From Gammaproteobacteria bacterium (GTDB taxonomy: Bacteria; Pseudomonadota; Gammaproteobacteria; Pseudomonadales; Halomonadaceae), in contig JAMCZP010000231.1 of the NCBI GenBank assembly GCA_023485185.1, forward strand, positions 1 to 11,927: DNA of 11,927 nucleotides, written 5' to 3'. Position numbers and translations under genes: made by a program. Of this stretch, positions 5,806-11,927 are shown piece after piece (position 1 is the first letter of the stretch; each line of letters starts with the position of its first letter). The notes below the pieces were generated by a model. It was not told the DNA's origin. It saw only the letters and a program-made list of their open reading frames with translations, and ran no database searches.

Positions 5806-6183
5806 TTAATCATCCGATGAGAAGGGATAAACCTCGTTGGATTCTGTCTCACTTTCGCGCCGACGGGCGCGAAGGTCACGGTAGACCGCTGTGCGCATTA
5901 ACAGCATGGCAACCACCGGGGCGGTTAGCAGAATAAACGCGGTGATTAGTAGCTCATGGATCACCAGGCGTGACTGCAGCGCGGTAAAGAACAGCATTGA
6001 AGCGATTAGCATACAGCCAGCGCCTAGCGTGACCGTAATGGCAGGGCCGTGGATACGCTGATAAAAGTGCGGCAAGCGCACCAATCCTATGGCGCCTATC
6101 AGCACAATAAGGCTGCCTAGCAAAAGCAGTAACGTGACGGGCAGGCTGATCCATACCGGTAGACTATCTAATTCAGGGCTCAT
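5806..6183 (-). CDS. mrpG: Na+/H+ antiporter Mrp subunit G
   Basis: This is a 125-residue inner-membrane subunit of the Mrp (Mnh/Pha) multisubunit sodium/proton antiporter, family PhaG_MnhG_YufB. Three hydrophobic segments are visible at about 12-34, 50-68 and 75-99. The family signature GAIGLVRLPHFYQRIHGPA lies at 30-48. The C-terminus is a basic patch (RARRR, 105-109) followed by an acidic tail. The ATG overlaps the mrpF stop by four bases (ATGA) and has GAGG 7 nt upstream, so it is translationally coupled. It is the last gene of the operon. MrpG is required for antiport in studied systems but has no known separate catalytic role. Confidence 0.95.
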   Translation of the reverse strand: MSPELDSLPVWISLPVTLLLLLGSLIVLIGAIGLVRLPHFYQRIHGPAITVTLGAGCMLIASMLFFTALQSRLVIHELLITAFILLTAPVVAMLLMRTAVYRDLRARRRESETESNEVYPFSSDD

Positions 6184-6458
6184 TCGATCACCTCGCCGCG
6201 CATCAAAAATTTGGTAAGCGCTACCGTAGAGACGAACCCGGTTAAGGCGATCAGCATGGCCGCTTCAAAATAGATCAAGTTACCGAACCGAATGCCCAGG
6301 GCGAGAGCTAGCAGCATGGCGCACATCCATAGGGTATCTAGCGCGAGTACGCGGTCTTGGGCGGCGGGGCCGATCAGCAGGCGCACCATGCAGAGGATCA
6401 TCGCAAGAATGATACACAGCAGTGTGAAGTTGATAGTTAGCGATAAAATGGTCGTCAC
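6180..6458 (-). CDS. mrpF: Na+/H+ antiporter Mrp subunit F
   Basis: This is a 92-residue, three-helix membrane subunit of the Mrp antiporter. The family signature RLLIGPAAQDRVLALD (26-41) is intact, including D35 and D41; acidic residues in this segment are implicated in sodium handling in studied MrpF proteins. Hydrophobic segments lie at about 5-24, 42-58 and 62-85. The start is GTG at 6456-6458. Its ribosome binding site AGGAG overlaps the mrpE stop codon (TAGGAG), 9 nt from the start. No in-frame ATG nearby would keep the conserved N-terminal helix. This is the only mrp junction without a gene overlap (12 nt gap). The stop overlaps the mrpG start. Confidence 0.95.
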   Translation of the reverse strand: MTTILSLTINFTLLCIILAMILCMVRLLIGPAAQDRVLALDTLWMCAMLLALALGIRFGNLIYFEAAMLIALTGFVSTVALTKFLMRGEVIE

Positions 6459-6470
6459 AGGCGCGCGCTC

Positions 6471-6974
6471 CTATACATGATCGAAAATCTCGATCAATGG
6501 TTTCTCGTAGCGTGTCTTGATGGTATCGACCCACCACTGATCATCGTGGAGGTCAAAAACATGCAACGCCAAATCATGGGAACCGGGCAGAATCTCTACC
6601 CATACGGTGCCCGGGGTTGAATTAATCAAGCACGAGAGCAGGGCCAAACCGTGAGGGTGCTGCAAATCAAGCGGTACTCGGATGAACTGCGAATTAAGGC
6701 CTTTGGGCTTAGCGAACAGGATGATGCGGCTGACATTAAAGCAGGAGCGAATAATCTCAATTAACGCCATGGTAAGCAGGCGCGCCAACACCACAGGCTT
6801 TCTAAATGGCACTGGCGCCAGGGGACGCAACGGCCTGGTTAACAATGGCGCTGCAATAGCAAGCAGCCCGCCCAACACTATTTGGCCCGGTGCCACGCTC
6901 TCGTTGAGCAGTAGCCACATAACCAGCAGCGCAAGGGATAGCAGCGGCGAAGGTAGCCAGCGTTGAAGGCTCAT
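6471..6974 (-). CDS. mrpE: Na+/H+ antiporter Mrp subunit E
   Basis: This is a 167-residue MNHE-family subunit of the Mrp antiporter. The N-terminal half is hydrophobic (about 9-24, 30-46 and 62-87) and the C-terminal half is a soluble domain. The conserved segment LLSCLINSTPGTVWVE (112-127) and a later LHVFDLHD (137-144) match the family pattern. Its ATG overlaps the mrpD stop by four bases (ATGA). In other systems MrpE helps assembly and activity and is not itself a proton channel. The size is usual for the family, and nothing is missing. Confidence 0.95.
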   Translation of the reverse strand: MSLQRWLPSPLLSLALLVMWLLLNESVAPGQIVLGGLLAIAAPLLTRPLRPLAPVPFRKPVVLARLLTMALIEIIRSCFNVSRIILFAKPKGLNSQFIRVPLDLQHPHGLALLSCLINSTPGTVWVEILPGSHDLALHVFDLHDDQWWVDTIKTRYEKPLIEIFDHV

Positions 6975-8617
6975 AGGCTTTCTCTCAATGGTTCTCTAGA
7001 CACTGGTTCTTGGGTAAATATTGGCTCTCGGGTAATCACTGGCTCGGAGGCAATCCTATCGATGTATAGGCCGGGCTGATGAAGTGGCTCGGCGCTGCGC
7101 TCCAGATAGGCCAACGTAGGGCCTGCTTGAGCCGTCAATATGACACACAGCACCAGTAGCGCGGTGATGGGGGCCACTTCAGAACGCTGCAAATGGGGCG
7201 GCGATGGGTTGTTGGTGGCCCAAAAGGTACGCACACCAAAACGCATTAGCGAAATAATGCCCGCGAAGCCTGAAAGCACCACTAACGTTAACAGTAACCA
7301 GGTCACCATACTGGTCGTCATCTCTGCTGGGTTGAGCAGCGTGTGCATCAAGCCAAACTTGGAGATGAAGCCTGAAAGAGGCGGCAGGCCAGTGATCACT
7401 AGCGCACAACCCGCAAACGCCAAGCCTAAAAAAGCCAACGCGCCTGGAATGGGCACCCCCACCGGCTCGCCTGGCTTATCCTCCACAGCAAACGCTTCCA
7501 TGGTCAGCGCTAGCATGGCTGCTCCGGGGGTTCTGATCCGCTCAATCAACTCAATGAGCAGCAAGAAGGCAGCGACTGCCAGGGTTGAGCTAATCAGATA
7601 AAAGAGTGCAATGTTGATTAGCTCAGGTTGCCCATAGCCCACTGCTGCCAGCAGCGTGCCGGAAGAAATGACCGCCGCATACCCGGCCATGCGCCCTGGC
7701 TCTTGGCTGGCCAGCAGGCCGATACTGCCAAACGCCAGAGTGATGAGCCCGCCCCATAGTAATAAGTCGAACCCGAACCCTGCCGCCGGCCCCTCTGAGA
7801 ACAGCAGCAGCCAGAGGCGTAGCAATACATATACGCCAATTTTGGTCATCAGCACCATCATCGCCGCAACCGGCGGCGATGCGGCCGAGTAGGTCGTCGG
7901 TAGCCAGAAGCCCAGTGGCCACATGGCGCTTTTGGTCAAAAACGCCAGCGCTAGAATGACGATACCCACTTTTAGCAGCACTAAATCCTCCGCCGCCAAA
8001 AGATCCAGGCGCGCTGCAAGATCCGTCATATTCAAAGTGCCGGTCGTCGCGTAAATCAGCGCTACGCCTATCAAGAAGAAAAACGATGCCAGCAGGTTAA
8101 CCACAATGTATTGCATACCTGCGCGAATACGTCGGGTGTTGTAGCCGTGTAGTACCAGACCATACGAGGCGGCCAGCATCACCTCGAAGAAGACGAACAG
8201 GTTGAACAGATCATTGGTCAGAAAAGCGCCGTTAATACCCATTAATAGAAACTGGAACAGCGAATGAAAGTGAACGCCGATACGGCTCCAGCGGGTCATC
8301 GAAAAGACTAACGAGGAAAGCGCCAGCACCGAGGTGAGCAGCATCATCACCGCCGTAAGCCGATCTACTAGCAGCACAATACCAAACGGTGCTGCCCAAT
8401 TGGCGGAAAGGTAAACGCCAATCCCGTCAGGCCAGTACTCACTATCAGAGAGGTAGAGCAGCACTAGTGAAATCACTAACAAACACATAGTGCTAATTAA
8501 GTTAATGAGAAACTTACGCTCGTGGCGACGCTCATTTACCAAGATCAGCAGCGCGCCGCATAGTAAGGGGACTATGACCGGTGCGAGGATAAGGTGTTGA
8601 ACCCAGGATAGGCTCAT
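6971..8617 (-). CDS. mrpD: Na+/H+ antiporter Mrp subunit D (NuoM/N-like)
   Basis: This is a 548-residue polytopic subunit of the Proton_antipo_M family, related to complex I NuoM/NuoN, and one of the two ion-translocating subunits of Mrp. The key ionisable residues are in place: E145 in the helix FFEVMLAASYGL, K229 in FLTKSAMWPLGFWLP, K259 in MTKIGVY and K420 in SGFISKFG. The body is about the normal family length (about 500), but the C-terminus carries a hydrophilic extension of four short EP units (525-548; see the repeat entry). Its ATG overlaps the mrpC stop by four bases, with AAGGAG 8 nt upstream. The stop overlaps mrpE. Confidence 0.97.
   Translation of the reverse strand: MSLSWVQHLILAPVIVPLLCGALLILVNERRHERKFLINLISTMCLLVISLVLLYLSDSEYWPDGIGVYLSANWAAPFGIVLLVDRLTAVMMLLTSVLALSSLVFSMTRWSRIGVHFHSLFQFLLMGINGAFLTNDLFNLFVFFEVMLAASYGLVLHGYNTRRIRAGMQYIVVNLLASFFFLIGVALIYATTGTLNMTDLAARLDLLAAEDLVLLKVGIVILALAFLTKSAMWPLGFWLPTTYSAASPPVAAMMVLMTKIGVYVLLRLWLLLFSEGPAAGFGFDLLLWGGLITLAFGSIGLLASQEPGRMAGYAAVISSGTLLAAVGYGQPELINIALFYLISSTLAVAAFLLLIELIERIRTPGAAMLALTMEAFAVEDKPGEPVGVPIPGALAFLGLAFAGCALVITGLPPLSGFISKFGLMHTLLNPAEMTTSMVTWLLLTLVVLSGFAGIISLMRFGVRTFWATNNPSPPHLQRSEVAPITALLVLCVILTAQAGPTLAYLERSAEPLHQPGLYIDRIASEPVITREPIFTQEPVSREPLRESL
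6974..7045 (-). repeat. Degenerate tandem repeat encoding the MrpD C-terminal tail
   Basis: The last 24 codons of mrpD read as the units EPVITR, EPIFTQ, EPVSR and EPLRESL. At the DNA level the first two 18-nt units share GAGCCA and ATTTACCC-type sequence, and the later 15-nt units begin GAACCA, which suggests growth by duplication of an 18-nt segment. The tail lies after the last membrane helix and directly precedes the mrpE start. Confidence 0.6.
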
Positions 8618-8958
8618 TTATCCATCTCCTTACCATCAACATGGTCAGTACCGGTTAAACCGCGTGCGCCAATCATCACAACGAGATAAAGGGCGGTTGT
8701 TGCGAAGCCAATTACGATCGCTGTCAATACCAGTGCCTGTGGCAGCGGGTCCGCGTATAGCGAAGGGTCAATCTCGCCCCCGCCTAGCGTTAAGGGGGCC
8801 TGATTGATCGAGAGGCGTCCCATAATGAAAATAAACAGGTTCACGGCATAGGAGATCAACAGCAGCCCAGTAATCACCTGGAATGTACGCGGGCGTAGAA
8901 TTAGCCAAACACCAGCGCCAAACATGATGCCAATGGCAATCGCGATCACAGCTTCCAT
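8614..8958 (-). CDS. mrpC: Na+/H+ antiporter Mrp subunit C (NuoK-like)
   Basis: This is a 114-residue three-helix membrane subunit of the Mrp antiporter, homologous to complex I NuoK. Helices are visible at about 2-21, 26-47 and 73-97. The signature DPLPQALVLTAIVIGFA (70-86) is intact, and the segment after it ends in a short charged tail. Its ATG shares one base with the mrpA stop (TGATG) and has GGAGG 7 nt upstream; its own stop overlaps the mrpD start by four bases. Length is normal for the family. Confidence 0.96.
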   Translation of the reverse strand: MEAVIAIAIGIMFGAGVWLILRPRTFQVITGLLLISYAVNLFIFIMGRLSINQAPLTLGGGEIDPSLYADPLPQALVLTAIVIGFATTALYLVVMIGARGLTGTDHVDGKEMDK

Positions 8959-11876
8959 CAGTTGGCCTCCTTACCGACGGTGGGGATAGTGGCATTGCTG
9001 ATAGGCAGGCGATGACTACGCACCGATTGGTGGGCCAAGGCGACGAGAATCAGAATGGTGGAGCCAACTACCACGCCAAAGACACCCAAGTCGAAAATAA
9101 ACGCGCTGGGCAGGTGAATTTCACCCAACACTGGCAAGGTTATATGCGCCGTATGCGTCGTTAAGAAGGGGTGACCGAACCACCAAGCGCCTAAGCCTGT
9201 GGCGCAGGCAGTTATGATGCCAAACGAAATCCAGCGGTGAGGCTGTAAGCGTAAATGGCTCTCCACCCAGCTCGTGCCGGCCAGCATATACTGAACAATA
9301 ATCGCCACGGCAAAGGTAAGCCCCGCCACGAAACCACCGCCCGGTAGGTTATGGCCGCGAATAAAGAAGTACGCAGCAATGACGACCATGATGGGTAGCA
9401 GCAACCGTAGGTAAACGCTGGGCACCATCAGGTAGCCGCGTTCCACTTGCTGAGTAGGCGTTTGACCTGCGGCAGGGTCAACGCTGTTAGTTTGCTGGGC
9501 AGGAATAGGCACGCTTTCAGGGGCTGGGCGGAAGCGTCGCAGCAGGGCGTAGACCGTCAGCGCCACAATGGCGAGTACGGCGACCTCGCCTAACGTGTCG
9601 AAGTTACGGAAGTCGACCAGCAGCACATTCACCACATTGCTGCCACCGCCTTCGGTGAGCGCCCGGGCCATAAAGAACTCAGAAATACCGCCCATCGGAG
9701 CAGAACGCACTAGCACCGCATAGCTGACAATCGTCATGCAAAGCCCCGCTATGATGGCCACCACCATGTCGCGGGAGCGGCGCAGCCAAGAAAGTCGCGT
9801 GGCCCGAATATTCAACTCTTTCGGTGTCTTTCGCGCAGGCAGCCAGCGAAGACCCAGCAGAATCAGCACCGTGGTGACGGTTTCCACCATCAGTTGGGTC
9901 AGTGCCAAATCAGGCGCTGAAAGCCATAGGAAGGTAATACTCACCACAATACCAACACCACCAACCAAGCTTAGTGCGGCTAAGCGGTGATATTTGGCCT
10001 GCCAAGCGGCAGCAAGCGCACAGATCGCGCCGATCACCCAAAGACCCGCGAAGAGCGGCGAGAACTCCCCGCCAGATGAAAATGTTAGCAGTGACACAGG
10101 GCGCACAATCAATAGCGGTACGACTAACAGCAGAACGATCATCAGCAGCAGTTGAGGCTGAATGCGTCGGGTGCTTAACAGTTTTTCCAGCACGGCAGCG
10201 ATAGAGGAGATGCGCAGCATTGTGCTCTCATAAGCCTGTTTGCCATTAAAGTGGTGTAAAAAAGGTACCCGGCTGGACTGAATCAAGCCGTAACGTGTGC
10301 GCAGCCAGATATAGAACAGCACTCCACCCACCAAGGCCATTGCACTCATTAGCAGTGGTAAGTTAAAGCCGTGCCAAACGGCAAGGCTGTAGTAGGGCGT
10401 TTGCTCGCCCAGTACGGAGGTCACCGCTGTGTTGAGGAAAGGGCCAACGCTCAAGCCAGGAATGATGCCCACGACCAAACAGCCCAGCACCAGCAGCTCC
10501 ACCGGGAAACGCATCCAGCGCGGGGGCTCGTGAGGTTGCTTTGGTAAATCCGTTGCCAGCGGACCAAAGAACACGTAAATGAAGCGCAGCGAGTAGGCAA
10601 CGCTGAAAATACCCATTAACACCGCCGCCGCTGACATGCTCCAGTTGCGGGCAGACCCCACTGCCAAGGCTTCTGCGAAGAACATTTCTTTTGAAAGAAA
10701 GCCGTTTAGCAGCGGTACGCCTGCCATGGCCGCACTGGCTACGATAGCCAAGGTAGCGGTATAGGGAAGTACTTTGTAGAGCCCGCGTAGCTTGCGCATA
10801 TCACGGGTGCCGCTTTCGTGATCGATAATGCCCGCCGACATAAACAGTGACGCTTTAAAGGTCGCATGGTTAAGGGTGTGGAAGATGGCGGCAACCATGG
10901 CCAGCGGCGTGCCAATCCCTAACAACAAGGTAATCAGCCCTAGATGACTGATCGTCGAGTAAGCCAGTAACCCTTTAAGGTCATGCTGAAAAATAGCGGT
11001 AAAGGCGCCAATTAATAGTGTACACAGGCCTGCCCCGCCGATGATCCATGTCCACTCCGGCGTGCCCGAAAGCGAAGGCCATAAGCGCATTAATAAAAAG
11101 ATGCCCGCTTTGACCATGGTGGCCGAGTGCAAAAAGGCCGAAACGGGCGTGGGAGCCGCCATGGCGTGAGGTAGCCAAAAATGGAACGGGAACTGGGCGC
11201 TTTTGGTTAGCGCACCTAAGGCGACGAGGACTAGCGTCGGTAAGTACCAGGGGTGGGCACGGATAATATCTCCCGATACCAGCACTACATCTAACGAATA
11301 ACTGCCCACAATATGACCGAGCATAAGCACGCCCACCAACAGGCATAAGCCCCCTGTGGCGGTCACCGTAAACGCCATACGCGCACCGCGACGTGCATCC
11401 GCACGGTGGTGCCAATAGCCAATTAACAAAAACGAGGTAAGGCTGGTTAACTCCCAAAATACAACCAGTTGAATCAGGTTGCCCGATAGCACCACGCCGA
11501 GCATTGAGGCCATAAAGGCCAATAAAAAAGAGAAGAAGCGGGGCACTGGGTCGTTGGGCGACATATAGTAGCGGGCATAAATAACCACCAGTATGCCGAT
11601 GCCTAAAATCAGCATCGAGAACAGCCAGGCTAAGCCATCCATGCGCAACACAAAGTTCAATCCATACTGGGGCATCCAGTCGAGCTGGTAGCGGACTATG
11701 CCGCCCTCACCTAAATCACCAGGGCTTATCTGGGGGTATAAATAGGCGGTGATTAATAGCCCTGTAAAGGCAATGCCTCCCGCTAGCCACGCTTCACGGT
11801 TACGCGCATTAGCAGGCATAAGCGCGGCGACAATGCTGCCAAGTACCGGCATTAGGATCAGTAACAGTAGCAGCAT
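8958..11876 (-). CDS. mrpA: Na+/H+ antiporter Mrp subunit A, fused to subunit B (MrpAB/PhaAB type)
   Basis: This 972-residue membrane protein is the largest Mrp subunit and contains the NuoL-like channel. Residues 1-440 hold the Proton_antipo domains, with E142 (FWELTSLTSF), K225 (LTKSAQFPFHFWLP), K256, K341 and K396 (GFLSKEMFF) in conserved settings. Residues 605-780 match the MrpA C-terminal helices, including SAPDLALTQLMVETVT (653-668) and DFRNFDTLGEVAVLAI (755-770). A polar Pro/Gln/Thr linker (about 781-812) then leads into an MnhB domain (813-952) with FFIRGHNLPGGGFVAGL. Separate mrpA and mrpB genes are absent, so this is the fused group of Mrp operons. The ATG at 11874-11876 has GGAG only 4 nt upstream. 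It is the first gene of the operon; only 51 bp of upstream sequence is visible and I see no convincing promoter there. Confidence 0.97.
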   Translation of the reverse strand: MLLLLLILMPVLGSIVAALMPANARNREAWLAGGIAFTGLLITAYLYPQISPGDLGEGGIVRYQLDWMPQYGLNFVLRMDGLAWLFSMLILGIGILVVIYARYYMSPNDPVPRFFSFLLAFMASMLGVVLSGNLIQLVVFWELTSLTSFLLIGYWHHRADARRGARMAFTVTATGGLCLLVGVLMLGHIVGSYSLDVVLVSGDIIRAHPWYLPTLVLVALGALTKSAQFPFHFWLPHAMAAPTPVSAFLHSATMVKAGIFLLMRLWPSLSGTPEWTWIIGGAGLCTLLIGAFTAIFQHDLKGLLAYSTISHLGLITLLLGIGTPLAMVAAIFHTLNHATFKASLFMSAGIIDHESGTRDMRKLRGLYKVLPYTATLAIVASAAMAGVPLLNGFLSKEMFFAEALAVGSARNWSMSAAAVLMGIFSVAYSLRFIYVFFGPLATDLPKQPHEPPRWMRFPVELLVLGCLVVGIIPGLSVGPFLNTAVTSVLGEQTPYYSLAVWHGFNLPLLMSAMALVGGVLFYIWLRTRYGLIQSSRVPFLHHFNGKQAYESTMLRISSIAAVLEKLLSTRRIQPQLLLMIVLLLVVPLLIVRPVSLLTFSSGGEFSPLFAGLWVIGAICALAAAWQAKYHRLAALSLVGGVGIVVSITFLWLSAPDLALTQLMVETVTTVLILLGLRWLPARKTPKELNIRATRLSWLRRSRDMVVAIIAGLCMTIVSYAVLVRSAPMGGISEFFMARALTEGGGSNVVNVLLVDFRNFDTLGEVAVLAIVALTVYALLRRFRPAPESVPIPAQQTNSVDPAAGQTPTQQVERGYLMVPSVYLRLLLPIMVVIAAYFFIRGHNLPGGGFVAGLTFAVAIIVQYMLAGTSWVESHLRLQPHRWISFGIITACATGLGAWWFGHPFLTTHTAHITLPVLGEIHLPSAFIFDLGVFGVVVGSTILILVALAHQSVRSHRLPISNATIPTVGKEAN

Positions 11877-11927
11877 GGGGCTCCGTCAATATGATGTTTT
11901 TGAAGGGAGTAAAGGTAGAAATCGAAA

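Noticed and set aside
7140..7601. 153-codon plus-strand open frame inside mrpD, and a 158-codon minus-strand frame at 10981-11457 inside mrpA
   Set aside because: Both overlap conserved membrane-protein coding in another frame, and their translations show composition typical of shadow frames.
5806..11876. A novel redox-driven complex I-like system
   Set aside because: The NuoL/M/K-like subunits occur with MrpE, MrpF and MrpG and no hydrogenase or quinone-module genes, which is the standard Mrp antiporter composition.
11877..11927. Promoter for the mrp operon
   Set aside because: Only 51 bp are visible and no -10/-35 pair with a sensible start before the ribosome binding site could be made; the promoter probably lies outside the window.

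Overview
The window reads as ordinary chromosomal DNA of a gammaproteobacterium, most likely a halophile or alkali-tolerant member of the Halomonadaceae (Halomonas-like). HemE and RibA are recognisably gammaproteobacterial. The periplasmic binding protein is extremely acidic (about 54 Asp/Glu against 16 Lys/Arg in the mature chain by hand count). A complete Mrp sodium/proton antiporter operon is present. The genus is inferred from protein character, not from a database match. I found no mobile element, CRISPR array, tRNA or rRNA.

Region 1 (1-2820, minus strand) is the front of an aapJQM(P) operon for general L-amino acid ABC uptake. aapJ (binding protein) and aapQ (permease) are complete; aapM (second permease) runs off the left edge, and the ATPase gene would lie beyond it. 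The aapJ upstream region carries a well-spaced -24/-12 (sigma-54) promoter match, whose predicted transcript would begin with a UACG-tetraloop hairpin. Two stem-loops separate aapJ from aapQ. A strong intrinsic terminator at 2755-2814 isolates this operon from the genes upstream.

Region 2 (2843-4818, minus strand) is hemE (uroporphyrinogen decarboxylase) followed by speE (spermidine synthase), joined by a TGATG stop/start overlap and ending at the 2755-2814 terminator.

Region 3 (4819-5739) is the divergent intergenic region and ribA (GTP cyclohydrolase II), the only plus-strand gene. The 285-base hemE-ribA gap contains three copies of a TTGCCCGCATCG-like motif and, just before the ribA ribosome binding site, two back-to-back 13-bp direct repeats. 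These look like control sites for heme and/or riboflavin synthesis.

Region 4 (5747-11927, minus strand) is a six-gene Mrp/Mnh/Pha antiporter operon in the order AB(fused)-C-D-E-F-G. Nearly all junctions are translationally coupled by 1- or 4-nt overlaps, and the operon ends at a hairpin shared with the end of ribA. It would export sodium in exchange for protons and support pH and salt homeostasis.

No previously undescribed gene system is visible. The observations most worth following are non-coding: the sigma-54 promoter and 5' hairpin of aapJ, the aapJ-aapQ stem-loops, the repeated motif between hemE and ribA, and a small repeat-built tail on MrpD.
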